64,000 nt of DNA. It comes from Streptomyces caelestis. GTDB taxonomy: Bacteria; Actinomycetota; Actinomycetes; Streptomycetales; Streptomycetaceae. This document shows, piece by piece, positions 31,462 through 41,111 of this stretch. The notes beneath the pieces were generated by a model. That model was not told where the DNA came from, did no database searches, and worked only from the letters and a program-made list of their open reading frames with translations. The stretch lies in NCBI RefSeq assembly GCF_014205255.1, contig NZ_JACHNE010000001.1, positions 6,882,001-6,946,000 on the forward strand. The letters run 5' to 3'. A program made the position numbers and the translations under genes. Position 1 is the first letter of the stretch. Each line of letters begins with the position of its first letter.

Positions 31462-32277
31462 GTGGAGCAGGGCGCGCAGGGCTCCGCCGGGAGTGGGCAG
31501 GTCCGGGTGCCGCAGCAGGCTGTGGCGGCTGATGCGACTGGTGTGAGGCCTGGGGCTGGTGGGGCTGCGGCTGGTGGGGCTTCCGAGGTGGTTCGGGGGG
31601 AGCACACGCACAGTGAGCCTGCCCTGCCGCCCGCTCCGCGAGGCCGGTCCGTCGTGCAGCGGTCCTCGGTGCGCGGGCAGATCGTGGACGCGCTGCGGGC
31701 CGCGCTGGTGGCCGGGGATCTCAGGCCCGGGGAGGTGTACTCGGCGCCGGTGCTGGGCGAGCGGTTCGGGGTCTCCGCGACGCCGGTGCGGGAAGCCATG
31801 CAGCAGCTGGCCCTTGAGGGTGCCGTCGAGGTCGTGCCGAACCGCGGGTTCCGGGTGGTCGAGCGGGGGGCACGGGAGCTGGCGGAGCTGGCCGAGGTGC
31901 GGGCGCTGATCGAGGTGCCGGTGATGCTGCGGCTGGCCCGGACGGTGCCGGCGGAGCGCTGGGCCGAGCTGCGTCCCCTCGCCGAGGCGACGGTCCGCGC
32001 GGCGTCCTCCGGCTGCCGTGCGACCTACGCGGAGTCCGACCGGGGGTTCCATCGGGCCGTGCTGTCCCTCTCCGGGAACGCGCAACTGGTCCAGGTCGCG
32101 GAGGACCTGCACCGGCGGGCGCAGTGGCCGCTGGTGGGAAGCGGGCCGGGGATGCGGGGCCGGGCTGATCTGGTGGCGGACGCGCATGAACACACGGCGT
32201 TGCTGGACGCGTTGATCGCCCGCGACCTGGACGTGGTGCGCGCGCTGGTGGGGGAGCACTTCGCGGGCGCCGGCTGA
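31462..32277 (+). CDS. GntR-family (FCD subfamily) transcriptional regulator, 271 aa
   Basis: GTG 31462 has AGGAGG about 9 nt ahead; the frame is open to 31390. The first about 70 residues are low-complexity (Ala/Gly/Gln-rich). They are followed by a GntR winged helix (VRGQIVDALRAALVAGDLRPG, SAPVLGERFGVSATPVREAMQ) and an all-helical FCD ligand domain with the metal-type positions in ESDRGFHRAVLSLSGN and AHEHTALLDALIARD. Such regulators usually sense carboxylic acids. The target is unknown; the iron-box gene is divergent from it. The start of a repeat-rich gap lies immediately downstream. Confidence 0.83.
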   Translation: MEQGAQGSAGSGQVRVPQQAVAADATGVRPGAGGAAAGGASEVVRGEHTHSEPALPPAPRGRSVVQRSSVRGQIVDALRAALVAGDLRPGEVYSAPVLGERFGVSATPVREAMQQLALEGAVEVVPNRGFRVVERGARELAELAEVRALIEVPVMLRLARTVPAERWAELRPLAEATVRAASSGCRATYAESDRGFHRAVLSLSGNAQLVQVAEDLHRRAQWPLVGSGPGMRGRADLVADAHEHTALLDALIARDLDVVRALVGEHFAGAG

Positions 32278-32369
32278 TGGGGGTGCGCGCCGCGTGCGCC
32301 TACGTGGTGGTGGGCCGGGGATCGCTACGGTCGCCCTGGCTGCGGGCAGTCGTGCCGCCCGGGGCGATG

Positions 32370-32410
32370 TGGGTCCCCTGCGCGAGCGAAGTCGAGAGCT
32401 TGGGGGAGGG
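32370..32410 (+). repeat. Second copy of the dispersed repeat
   Basis: TGGGTCCCCTGCGCGAGCGA followed by AGTCGAGAGCTTGGGGGAGGG aligns along its length with the repeat inside the beta-galactosidase gene (7235-7277, minus strand), differing at a handful of positions. Confidence 0.65.
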
Positions 32411-32418
32411 TGGGCGCA

Positions 32419-32616
32419 GCGGCACCTCGTCGGGCCGAGTCGCGCACCCACCCGGCCTCAGCAACCGTCGGCGGCACCTCGTCGCGCCGGGCCGCGCCAC
32501 GCACCCGCCTCAGCAACCGTCGGCGGCGCCCCGCTCCGCCGGGCTGCGGACCCACCCCTCAGCAACCGTCGGCGGCACCTCGTCGGGCCGGGCCGCGCAC
32601 CCATCCGGCCTCAGCG
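32419..32616. repeat. Four diverged tandem copies of an about 52-bp repeat
   Basis: Copies lie at 32419-32470, 32471-32522, 32523-32571 and 32572-32616. Each begins GCGGCACCTCGTCG (or a variant), has a middle CGCGCACCCA-like part and, except in the last copy, ends CAGCAACCGTCG. No gene is supported in 32278-32642; the open frames there have no recognisable content. Confidence 0.75.
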
Positions 32617-32642
32617 AAAACGCCGGGTGGCTCTCAGCCCCG

Positions 32643-33425
32643 TCAAGCCGTCGCCGCCCCCGCCGCCGGCGGGGCCAACTGCCGCGCCAGCCACGTCGGC
32701 ACACCCCCGAGCAACCGGAACAACCGCCGAGCCTCCTCCCGCAGCCGGGACGCCTCCGGCTCGGTCTCCGTGTCGGCGAGCGACACCAGCGCCGGCGCCG
32801 TACCGACGAGATAGCCCAGCTCCTCACGGATCCGCAGCGACTCCGTGAAACCGTGCCGGGCCTCCGCCAACTCCCCTTCCCGCAACGCGAGTCCGGCCAG
32901 ATGCCGCCAGGTGAAGGACAGCAGCAACGGGTCCGACTGCGCCGTCGCCCCCGCGTGCGCACGGCGATACGCGGCACGCGCCGCCTGCGGGGAACGCGTC
33001 AGGTTCTCCGCGAGCAACCCGCGACGGAAGTCCAGCAGGGCCCGCTGCGGAGCCCCCGGAGGGATCAGCGCCGCGGCCCGCCCCAACGCCGCCCGTGCCT
33101 CGTCGGCCCGGTCGCGCACCGCGAGCACCGTCGCGGCGTAGGCCAAGTACCCGCGTTCACAAGCGGCCGCGCCCCGCTCGTCGTCGCTGTGGGCCAGCGC
33201 CTCGGCGGTGCGCAGGGCGTCCTCGGCCTCCTCCCAGCCCTGCTCCGTGTACAGACACCGTTCCACCAGCAGCGACGCGCGCTGCAGCGACGCCGCGGGG
33301 GTGTCCGGCAGCAGCAGGGCGGCCGCGTCGGCCCAGCACGCGCGTGAGCGCAGCCGCCATACCGCGGTCTGGAGGGGATCGTCACCGGCGGTCGTTCCGT
33401 TACCAGACATGGCGGAATGCGCCAC
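32643..33425 (-). CDS. TPR-like helical repeat protein, about 260 aa
   Basis: Built of alpha-helical pairs with tetratricopeptide spacing, for example EEAEDALRTAEALAHSDDER, ARAALGRAAALIPPGAPQRA, ARAAYRRAHAGATAQSDPLL and EARHGFTESLRIREELGYLV. It has no signal peptide or enzymatic motif, and probably mediates protein contacts. The start is uncertain: GTG 33425 follows GGGGAGGG at about 5 nt, GTG 33443 lies further upstream, and ATG 33410 has no ribosome site. Function unknown. Confidence 0.65.
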   Translation of the reverse strand: MAHSAMSGNGTTAGDDPLQTAVWRLRSRACWADAAALLLPDTPAASLQRASLLVERCLYTEQGWEEAEDALRTAEALAHSDDERGAAACERGYLAYAATVLAVRDRADEARAALGRAAALIPPGAPQRALLDFRRGLLAENLTRSPQAARAAYRRAHAGATAQSDPLLLSFTWRHLAGLALREGELAEARHGFTESLRIREELGYLVGTAPALVSLADTETEPEASRLREEARRLFRLLGGVPTWLARQLAPPAAGAATA

Positions 33426-33573
33426 GTTGCCCTCCCCGAGCACGCCATCGAGCTGTTGAGTGGTGGCGGCATCTCAGCACGAATCGGAGGGCCGGGCCAA
33501 GAGGGTGGGTGAAGGATTTCACAAAGTCGTGGGACTCGGAGGCGTCCCGTGTTTGGCCGGGGCACCCCGCGTC

Positions 33574-35247
33574 TCAGCTCATGCGCAGTGCCAGGAAGAA
33601 GTCCAGCTTGTCCTCCAGGCGCGACAGATCACGGCTCGTCAACTGCTCGATGCGGCCCACCCGGTAGCGCAGTGTGTTGACGTGGAGGTGGAGCCGGGTG
33701 GCGCAGCGGGTCCAGGAGCCGTCGCAGTCCAGGAAGGCCTCCAGGGTGGGGATCAGTTCGGCTCTGTGGCGGCGGTCGTACTCGCGGAGGGGATCCAGGA
33801 GGCGGGCCGTGAAGGCGCGGCGGACGTCGTCCGGGACGAAGGGCAGGAGCAGGACGTGGGAGGCCAGTTCCTGGTGGCCCGCCGCGCAGACCCGGCCCGG
33901 GCGGGCCGCCGCCACCCGGCGGGCGTGGCGGGCCTCCTCCAGTGCGCCGCGCAGGCCCTCCGCCGAGTGCACGGCGGCGCTGACGCCGAGTGTGAGGCGG
34001 CCGTCGTCGTCGAGGCCGGCCGTCAGGGGGTCCCGCAGGGACTCCAGGAGCGCGTCGGCGAGGACGCCGGTCCGGGAGGCTTCGTGCTCCGCCGGGACGG
34101 CGGGGAGCGGGACGAGGGCGATGGCCTCGTCGCCCGTGTGGGCCACGGCGATGCGGTCGGAGGGCTCCGGGCCCGCCGACAGGGGGTCGACGAGGATCTC
34201 CTCCAGCAGGGCCTGGGCGACCGGGCCGCCCTCGATCTCGCCGCCGTCCCAGTCGACACGGGCCACGACGACCTGCCAGTGCGGCGCGGCGCCGAGGCCG
34301 GGCAGCAGGACCGGCGCGGCCACCCGGAGGCGGGCGGCGATCTCGGCGGGGGCCGCGCCCGTCTGGACCAGTTCCAGGACCTCCTGGGCGAGGCGGCGGC
34401 GGACCGTGCGGGCGGCGTCGCGGCGGTCCCGCTCGACCGCGATCAGCTGGGTGACGCCGTACAGCAGGTCGAGGCGCTCCTCCGCCCAGTCCCCGGCGTC
34501 CGCCTCGACGGCCAGCAGCCAGTCGGACAGGACGGTCTCGCGGGCGTCCCGGGCGGTCTGCGGGGAGCGGGCAGTCGAGCGGATCGGGAAGAGGGAGTAG
34601 GTGGTGCCGCCCAGCAGGACGCGGTGCGGGGCGCGGCGGCCCGTGCGGGTGGCGGTCAGGTGTTCCGCCGCAAGCCGGCCGCAGGCCTCGGCGGGGAGGG
34701 CGGGGCCCGACGTCTTGGGGCCCGCGATCAGGCGGCCGGTGGGGGAGAGCACCCAGGCGCGCAGGTCCAGGTCCGAGCCCAGCAGGTCCAGGACCACGTC
34801 CGGGCCGCCGCCCGCGGGGCCCGAGGTCATCATCCGGCGGTGCCGGTCGACCACGGCGGCGAGGTCGCCGGCGCGCTCGCCGGACACCTGCCGTACGACG
34901 TGCTCGGTGATCGTCGCGAAGGCCACCGACTCGTGCACCGCGAAAAGCGGGAGGCGGTGGCGGGCGCAGGCCTCGACCAGGTCGTCCGGTACGTCCCCGA
35001 GCTCGGCCTCGCCCGCGGCGAGGGCCGTGACTCCCTCCTGCACCAGGATCCGGACGAACGGCTCCGAGTCCGCGGCGTCCCGGCGCCAGGCCAGGCCCGT
35101 GAGCACCAGTTCGCCGCCCGACAGGTAGCGGCTGGGGTCGCGCAGGTCGGTGGTCATCACACCGCGCACGGTGCGGTCCAGCTCGTCCTCGCCGCCGAGC
35201 AGCTTGAGGCCCAGCGCGTCGGTGTCCAGCAGTGCGCGCAGCCGCAT
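33574..35247 (-). CDS. PucR-family purine-catabolism regulator, 557 aa
   Basis: An N-terminal PucR ligand-binding domain (GGEDELDRTVRGVMTTDLRDP, YLSGGELVLTGLAWRR) is followed by a GGDEF-like middle region (HWQVVVARVDWD ... VHSAEGLRGALEEARHARRV). A C-terminal PucR helix-turn-helix follows (LEAFLDCDGSWTRCATRLHL then HVNTLRYRVGRIEQLTSRDL). Regulators of this family respond to purine-degradation metabolites. It is divergent from the xanthine dehydrogenase operon across 376 bp, which strongly suggests it controls that operon. Confidence 0.88.
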   Translation of the reverse strand: MRLRALLDTDALGLKLLGGEDELDRTVRGVMTTDLRDPSRYLSGGELVLTGLAWRRDAADSEPFVRILVQEGVTALAAGEAELGDVPDDLVEACARHRLPLFAVHESVAFATITEHVVRQVSGERAGDLAAVVDRHRRMMTSGPAGGGPDVVLDLLGSDLDLRAWVLSPTGRLIAGPKTSGPALPAEACGRLAAEHLTATRTGRRAPHRVLLGGTTYSLFPIRSTARSPQTARDARETVLSDWLLAVEADAGDWAEERLDLLYGVTQLIAVERDRRDAARTVRRRLAQEVLELVQTGAAPAEIAARLRVAAPVLLPGLGAAPHWQVVVARVDWDGGEIEGGPVAQALLEEILVDPLSAGPEPSDRIAVAHTGDEAIALVPLPAVPAEHEASRTGVLADALLESLRDPLTAGLDDDGRLTLGVSAAVHSAEGLRGALEEARHARRVAAARPGRVCAAGHQELASHVLLLPFVPDDVRRAFTARLLDPLREYDRRHRAELIPTLEAFLDCDGSWTRCATRLHLHVNTLRYRVGRIEQLTSRDLSRLEDKLDFFLALRMS

Positions 35248-35623
35248 TCTCGTCGCCGCCGTTCTTTGTCTCGAAATCTATGGTGGATCTTGGTGGGTAC
35301 GGGGGTGAACGTCCGTTCGGCGGACTGGTGAGCGGGTTCGCCGCCCTCCGGACCTGTCCTGGCTGTGTCCCAGGTCACGCGGCTGTGTCGCGCGTTTCCA
35401 CAGGAAAACGAGGAGGTTTCCGATGACCTCCGTTCATACGAATCTACAAGATGCCCCTCCTGGCCAGCCAACTCCTTCATGGTTTCCGTGACTGACCCCG
35501 CCGGAGTACCGCCCTGTGTACTGAGTCCACTACGCGTTAACAGCACATGGACGAGCCGGGACCGCCGCACACGGATTGGCTCAATCCGAACGCCCCACAC
35601 GAAGACGAAGAAGAGAGCCGGTC
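35248..35623. promoter_or_regulatory. Divergent control region between pucR-type gene and xanthine dehydrogenase operon
   Basis: No gene is supported in these 376 bp. GGCTGTGTC occurs twice (35361-35369 and 35381-35389), exactly 20 bp or two helical turns apart, and GACCTG/CAGGTC (35351-35356 and 35371-35376) forms an inverted repeat around the first copy. These are the best operator candidates for the adjacent regulator. A GTCCG/CGGAC hairpin (35311-35325) is weaker. Confidence 0.4.
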
Positions 35624-36513
35624 ATGGACTTCCTTCGCCCCGCCAGCTGGGAGGAGGCGCTCGCCGCGAAAGCCGAGCATCCCAGCGCTGTGCCGATCGC
35701 GGGTGGCACCGACGTGATGGTCGAGATCAACTTCGACCACCGCCGGCCCGAGTACCTCATGGACCTGAACCGCATCGGCGACCTCTGCGAGTGGGAGGTC
35801 GGCGAGGAGAGCGTGCGGCTGGGTGCCTCCGTGCCCTACACGACGATCATGGAGAACCTGCGCGCCGAGCTGCCGGGACTCGCCCTGGCCTCGCACACGG
35901 TCGCCTCCCCGCAGATCCGCAACCGCGGCGGCGTCGGCGGCAACCTCGGCACCGCCTCCCCGGCCGGCGACGCGCACCCCGCCCTGCTCGCCGCGGGCGC
36001 CGAGGTGGAGGTGGAATCGGTGCGCGGGGCGCGTCGTATCCCGATCGATGAGTTCTACACGGGCGTCAAGCGCAACGCGCTGGCCCCCGACGAGCTGATC
36101 CGCGCCGTGCACGTGAAGAAGGCCGACGGGCCGCAGCAGTTCTCCAAGGTGGGGACCCGGAACGCGATGGTCATCGCCGTGTGCGGCTTCGGGCTGGCAC
36201 TGCACCCCGAGACGCGGACCGTGCGGACGGGCATCGGTTCGGCCGCCCCGACCCCCATTCGGGCCAAGGCCGCCGAGGAGTTCCTGAACGCCGCTCTGGA
36301 GGAGGGCGGCTTCTGGGACAACGGGAAGATCATCACCCCGTCCGTCGCCAAGCAGTTCGCGGACCTGTGCTCCGCCTCCTGTAACCCGATCGACGACGTC
36401 CGGGGCACCGCGAGCTACCGCCGCCACGCGGTCGGTGTCATGGCCCGCCGCACGCTGACCTGGACCTGGGAGTCCTACCGCGGCACCCGCCGCACCACCG
36501 AGGGAGCTGCGTA

Positions 36514-36514
<1 letters not shown>
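35624..36514 (+). CDS. Xanthine dehydrogenase, FAD-binding subunit, 296 aa
   Basis: A CoxM/XdhB-type FAD subunit. It has the dinucleotide-binding loop PIAGGTDVMVEINF, the second FAD loop ASHTVASPQIRNRGGVGGNLGTASPAGD, and the C-terminal CO-dehydrogenase-flavoprotein domain (KVGTRNAMVIAVCGFGLAL, RGTASYRRHAVGVM). It passes electrons from the iron-sulfur subunit to NAD+. ATG 35624 is the first gene of the operon; its stop overlaps the next start (TAATG). Confidence 0.9.
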
Positions 36515-37083
<569 letters not shown>

Positions 37084-37085
37084 TC

Positions 37086-39506
37086 ATGGCTTCCCCCAAC
37101 GGATCCATGTCGTCCCCCAACGGAACGCCCACCAAGATCACCCAGGGCTCGCACACCAAGGGCGGCATCGGCGAGTCCACGCTCCGCCCGGACGGCACCC
37201 TCAAGGTCACCGGCGAGTTCGCGTACTCGTCCGACATGTGGCACGAGGACATGCTCTGGGGCCAGATCCTCCGCTCGACCGTCGCGCACGCCGAGATCGT
37301 GTCCATCGACACCAGCGAGGCCCTGGCCACGCCGGGCGTCCACGCCGTGCTGACGTACGACGACCTGCCCACCGACGTGAAGAACTACGGGCTGGAGATC
37401 CAGGACACCCCGGTCCTCGCCCACGGCAAGGTCCGCCACCACGGCGAGCCGGTCGCGATCGTCGCCGCCGACCACCCGGAGACCGCGCGCCGCGCCGCCG
37501 CCAAGATCAAGGTCGACTACCGCGAACTGCCCGTCATCACCGACGAGGCCTCCGCTACCGCGCCGGACGCGATCCTCGTCCACGAGGGCCGCGACGACCA
37601 CCACGCCGGCCATGTCCCGCACCCGAACATCGTGCACCGCCAGCCGATCGTCCGCGGGGACGTGGAGGAGGCCCGCAAGCGGGCGGACGTGATCGTCGAG
37701 GGCGAGTACACCTTCGGCATGCAGGACCAGGCCTTCCTCGGCCCCGAGTCCGGTCTCGCCGTGCCGGAGGAGGACGGCGGCGTCCACCTCTACATCGCCA
37801 CCCAGTGGCTGCACAGCGACCTGCGCCAGATCGCGCCCGTGCTCGGCCTGCCCGAGGACAAGGTGCGGATGACGCTGTCCGGCGTCGGCGGTGCGTTCGG
37901 CGGCCGCGAGGACCTGTCGATGCAGATCCACGCCTGCCTGCTGGCGCTGCGCACCGGCAAGCCGGTCAAGATCGTCTACAACCGGTTCGAGTCCTTCTTC
38001 GGGCACGTCCACCGCCACCCGGCGAAGCTCCACTACGAGCACGGGGCCACCAAGGACGGCAAGCTCACGCACATGAAGTGCCGGATCGTCCTGGACGGCG
38101 GCGCCTACGCCTCCGCCTCCCCGGCGGTCGTCGGCAACGCCTCCTCCCTGTCGGTCGGCCCGTACGTGATCGACGACGTGGACATCGAGGCCATTGCCCT
38201 CTACACCAACAACCCGCCCTGCGGCGCCATGCGCGGCTTCGGCGCGGTCCAGGCGTGCTTCGCCTACGAGGCGCAGATGGACAGGCTGGCGAAGAAACTC
38301 GGTATGGACCCGGTGGAGTTCCGGCAGCTCAACGCCATGGAGCAGGGCACGATCATGCCGACCGGGCAGCCGGTCGACTCGCCGGCCCCGGTCGCCGAAC
38401 TCCTGCGCCGCGTCAAGGCGATGCCGATGCCACCGGAGCGCCAGTGGGAGTCCAGCGAGGGCGCCGACGTACGGGAGCTGCCCGGTGGCCTGTCCAACAC
38501 CACGCACGGCGAAGGCGTCGTCCGCGGTGTCGGCTACGCGGTCGGCATCAAGAACGTGGGCTTCTCCGAGGGGTTCGACGACTACTCGACCGCGAAGGTC
38601 CGGATGGAGGTCGTCGGCGGCGAGCCCGTCGTCACCGTCCACACGGCCATGGCCGAGGTCGGCCAGGGCGGTGTCACGGTCCACGCGCAGATTGCCCGCA
38701 CCGAGCTGGGTGTCGCGCAGGTGACCATCAACCCCGCCGACACCCGGGTGGGCAGCGCCGGTTCGACGTCGGCCTCCCGGCAGACGTACGTCACCGGTGG
38801 CGCCGTGAAGAACGCCTGCGAGCTGGTCCGCGAGAAGGTGCTGGAGGCCGGCCGCCGCAAGTTCGGCTCCTACCACCCGGCCTGGGCGACGGCCGAACTG
38901 CTCCTGGAGGGCGGCAAGGTCGTCACCGACGGCGGCGAGGTGCTGGCCGATCTGGCGGACGTCCTCGGCGAGGACGCCGTCGAGATCGAGGAGGAGTGGC
39001 GGCACCGGCCGACCGAGCCCTTCGACCTGCGCACCGGCCAGGGCAACGGGCACGTCCAGTACTCCTTCGCCGCGCACCGCGCCGTCGTCGAGGTCGACAC
39101 CGAGCTCGGCCTGGTGAAGGTCATCGAGCTGGCCTGCGCTCAGGACGTCGGCAAGGCACTCAACCCGCTGTCCGTGCTCGGCCAGATCCAGGGCGGCACC
39201 GTACAGGGCCTGGGCGTGGCCGTCATGGAGGAGATCATCGTCGACCCGAAGACGGCGAAGGTGAAGAACCCCTCCTTCACGGACTACCTGATCCCGACCA
39301 TCCTCGACACGCCGACCATCCCGGTCGACGTCCTCGAACTCGCCGACGACCACGCCCCGTACGGGCTGCGCGGCGTCGGCGAGGCGCCCACCCTGTCGTC
39401 GACCCCGGCGGTCCTCGCGGCCATCCGGAACGCGACCGGGCTCGAGCTGAACCGGACTCCGGTACGGCCCGAGCACCTGACGGGCACGTCACTCTCCGAG
39501 GCCTGA
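37086..39506 (+). CDS. Xanthine dehydrogenase, molybdenum-binding subunit, 806 aa
   Basis: The large catalytic subunit hydroxylates hypoxanthine and xanthine to urate. Molybdopterin-binding signatures are SGVGGAFGGREDLSMQIHA, the arginine loop NNPPCGAMRGFGAVQACFAYE, MAEVGQGGVTVHAQIARTEL and GLRGVGEAPTLSSTPAVLAA, the last containing the catalytic glutamate. The N-terminal a/b-hammerhead domain begins GGIGESTLRPDGTLKVTGEF. ATG 37086 starts 3 nt after the iron-sulfur gene. The cofactor needs sulfuration, consistent with XdhC encoded downstream. Confidence 0.92.
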   Translation: MASPNGSMSSPNGTPTKITQGSHTKGGIGESTLRPDGTLKVTGEFAYSSDMWHEDMLWGQILRSTVAHAEIVSIDTSEALATPGVHAVLTYDDLPTDVKNYGLEIQDTPVLAHGKVRHHGEPVAIVAADHPETARRAAAKIKVDYRELPVITDEASATAPDAILVHEGRDDHHAGHVPHPNIVHRQPIVRGDVEEARKRADVIVEGEYTFGMQDQAFLGPESGLAVPEEDGGVHLYIATQWLHSDLRQIAPVLGLPEDKVRMTLSGVGGAFGGREDLSMQIHACLLALRTGKPVKIVYNRFESFFGHVHRHPAKLHYEHGATKDGKLTHMKCRIVLDGGAYASASPAVVGNASSLSVGPYVIDDVDIEAIALYTNNPPCGAMRGFGAVQACFAYEAQMDRLAKKLGMDPVEFRQLNAMEQGTIMPTGQPVDSPAPVAELLRRVKAMPMPPERQWESSEGADVRELPGGLSNTTHGEGVVRGVGYAVGIKNVGFSEGFDDYSTAKVRMEVVGGEPVVTVHTAMAEVGQGGVTVHAQIARTELGVAQVTINPADTRVGSAGSTSASRQTYVTGGAVKNACELVREKVLEAGRRKFGSYHPAWATAELLLEGGKVVTDGGEVLADLADVLGEDAVEIEEEWRHRPTEPFDLRTGQGNGHVQYSFAAHRAVVEVDTELGLVKVIELACAQDVGKALNPLSVLGQIQGGTVQGLGVAVMEEIIVDPKTAKVKNPSFTDYLIPTILDTPTIPVDVLELADDHAPYGLRGVGEAPTLSSTPAVLAAIRNATGLELNRTPVRPEHLTGTSLSEA

Positions 39507-39521
39507 GCAGGAGAGTTCCGT

Positions 39522-39542
39522 CCGGGGGACCGCCTCCCCCGG
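39522..39542 (+). terminator. Hairpin after the xanthine dehydrogenase genes
   Basis: CCGGGGGA and TCCCCCGG form a perfect 8-bp stem with a 5-nt loop, 16 bp after the large-subunit stop. It may terminate part of the transcription or set the relative level of the permease gene that follows. Confidence 0.5.
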
Positions 39543-39616
39543 GCCCCCTCGTTCGTCTCGGGCCGTCCCCCGGGTCGTGCGTCCCAACCCCCTATGAAAC
39601 TTGGGAGTAGGCCCAC

Positions 39617-41074
39617 ATGACCCAGCAGTCACTGGAGCCGAGGACCACAGCCGAGGACGCGGGCGAAGGCACCCGCGTCCCGGCCGGACGGTCCTGGCTC
39701 GACCGGTACTTCCACATATCCCGCAGAGGATCCACGGTCGCGCGCGAAGTGCGCGGCGGCGTCACCACCTTCATGGCGATGGCGTACATCCTCCTGCTCA
39801 ACCCCCTGATCCTGTCCGGCAAGGACGCGGCGGGGAACACCCTCGCGCAGCAGGGCCTGATCACCGCGACCGCGTTCGCGGCGGCCCTCACCACCCTGCT
39901 GATGGGTCTCGTCGGCAAGGTGCCGCTCGCCCTCGCCGCCGGTCTGTCCGTCTCCGGAGTCCTCGCCTCCCAGGTCGCGCCCGAGATGACCTGGCCGCAG
40001 GCGATGGGCATGTGCGTGATGTACGGCGTGGTCATCATGCTGCTGGTCGTCACCGGCCTGCGCGAGATGATCATGAACGCGATCCCGCTCGCGCTCAAGC
40101 ACGGCATCACCATGGGCATCGGCCTGTTCATCGCCCTCATCGGCTTCTACAAGTCCGGCTTCGTGCACCAGGGGAAGGCCACTCCCGTCACGCTCGGCCC
40201 GGCGGGCGAACTGGCCGGCTGGCCGGTGCTGCTCTTCGCCGGCACCCTGCTGCTGATCTTCATGCTCCAGGCCCGGAACGTCCCGGGCGCCATCCTCGTC
40301 GGCATCGTCAGCGGCACGGTCGTCGCCGCGATCCTGAACGCCGCGGGCGTCATCGACCCCAAGCAGTGGGCGGCCGGCGCGCCCGAGCTGCACGGCGGCG
40401 CGGTGTCCATGCCCGACTTCTCGCTCTTCGGGGACGTGGAGTTCGGCGGCTGGGGCGAGGTCGGCGCGATGACCGTCGGCATGATCGTCTTCACGCTGGT
40501 GCTGGCCGGGTTCTTCGACGCGATGGCGACCATCATCGGCGTCGGCACCGAGGCGAAGCTCGCCGACGACAAGGGCCGGATGCCGGGCCTGTCCAAGGCA
40601 CTGTTCATCGACGGCGCCGGCGGTGCGATCGGCGGTGTGTCCGGCGGCTCGGGCCAGACCGTGTTCATCGAGTCCGCCACGGGCGTCGGCGAGGGCGCGC
40701 GCACCGGCCTCGCCTCGGTCGTCACCGGTGCGTTCTTCGCGGCCTGCCTGTTCTTCACGCCGCTCACGGCGATCGTGCCGCAGGAGGTCGCGTCCGCCGC
40801 CCTCGTCGTCATCGGCGCGATGATGCTGATGAACGCCCGGCACGTGGACTGGGCCGACCGGGCCACCGCCGTCCCGGTGTTCCTGACGGTCGTCCTGATG
40901 CCGTTCACGTACACCATCACCACCGGTGTCGCCGCGGGCGTCATCTCCTACGTCGCCATCAAGACCGCCCAGGGCAAGGTGCGCGAGATCGGCGCCTTCA
41001 TGTGGGTCCTGACGGCGGTGTTTCTCGCCTACTTCGCCCTCAACCCGATCGAGAGCTGGCTGGGCGTCCACTGA
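39617..41074 (+). CDS. Purine permease of the NCS2/AzgA family, 485 aa
   Basis: About 12-14 membrane segments. AzgA-type signatures are visible: the amphipathic entry RYFHISRRGSTVAREVRGGV, FMAMAYILLLNPLIL, the half-helix LALAAGLSVSG (usually GMG/N rich), GFFDAMATIIGVGTEAKLAD and GGSGQTVFIESATGVGEGARTG, the substrate-site region. It would import hypoxanthine, guanine, adenine or xanthine by proton symport, feeding the dehydrogenase. It lies in the same operon direction, 110 bp after the large subunit. Confidence 0.88.
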   Translation: MTQQSLEPRTTAEDAGEGTRVPAGRSWLDRYFHISRRGSTVAREVRGGVTTFMAMAYILLLNPLILSGKDAAGNTLAQQGLITATAFAAALTTLLMGLVGKVPLALAAGLSVSGVLASQVAPEMTWPQAMGMCVMYGVVIMLLVVTGLREMIMNAIPLALKHGITMGIGLFIALIGFYKSGFVHQGKATPVTLGPAGELAGWPVLLFAGTLLLIFMLQARNVPGAILVGIVSGTVVAAILNAAGVIDPKQWAAGAPELHGGAVSMPDFSLFGDVEFGGWGEVGAMTVGMIVFTLVLAGFFDAMATIIGVGTEAKLADDKGRMPGLSKALFIDGAGGAIGGVSGGSGQTVFIESATGVGEGARTGLASVVTGAFFAACLFFTPLTAIVPQEVASAALVVIGAMMLMNARHVDWADRATAVPVFLTVVLMPFTYTITTGVAAGVISYVAIKTAQGKVREIGAFMWVLTAVFLAYFALNPIESWLGVH

Positions 41075-41111
41075 CGCCCCGCCCGCCGCGACCTCAAGGA
41101 GACCGAGACAG

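Noticed and set aside
32419..32616. Possible CRISPR array
   Set aside because: Copies are contiguous and diverged, without unique spacers, and no cas gene is present.
35311..35325. GTCCG/CGGAC hairpin in the xanthine dehydrogenase control region
   Set aside because: Only five base pairs; expected often by chance in DNA this GC-rich.
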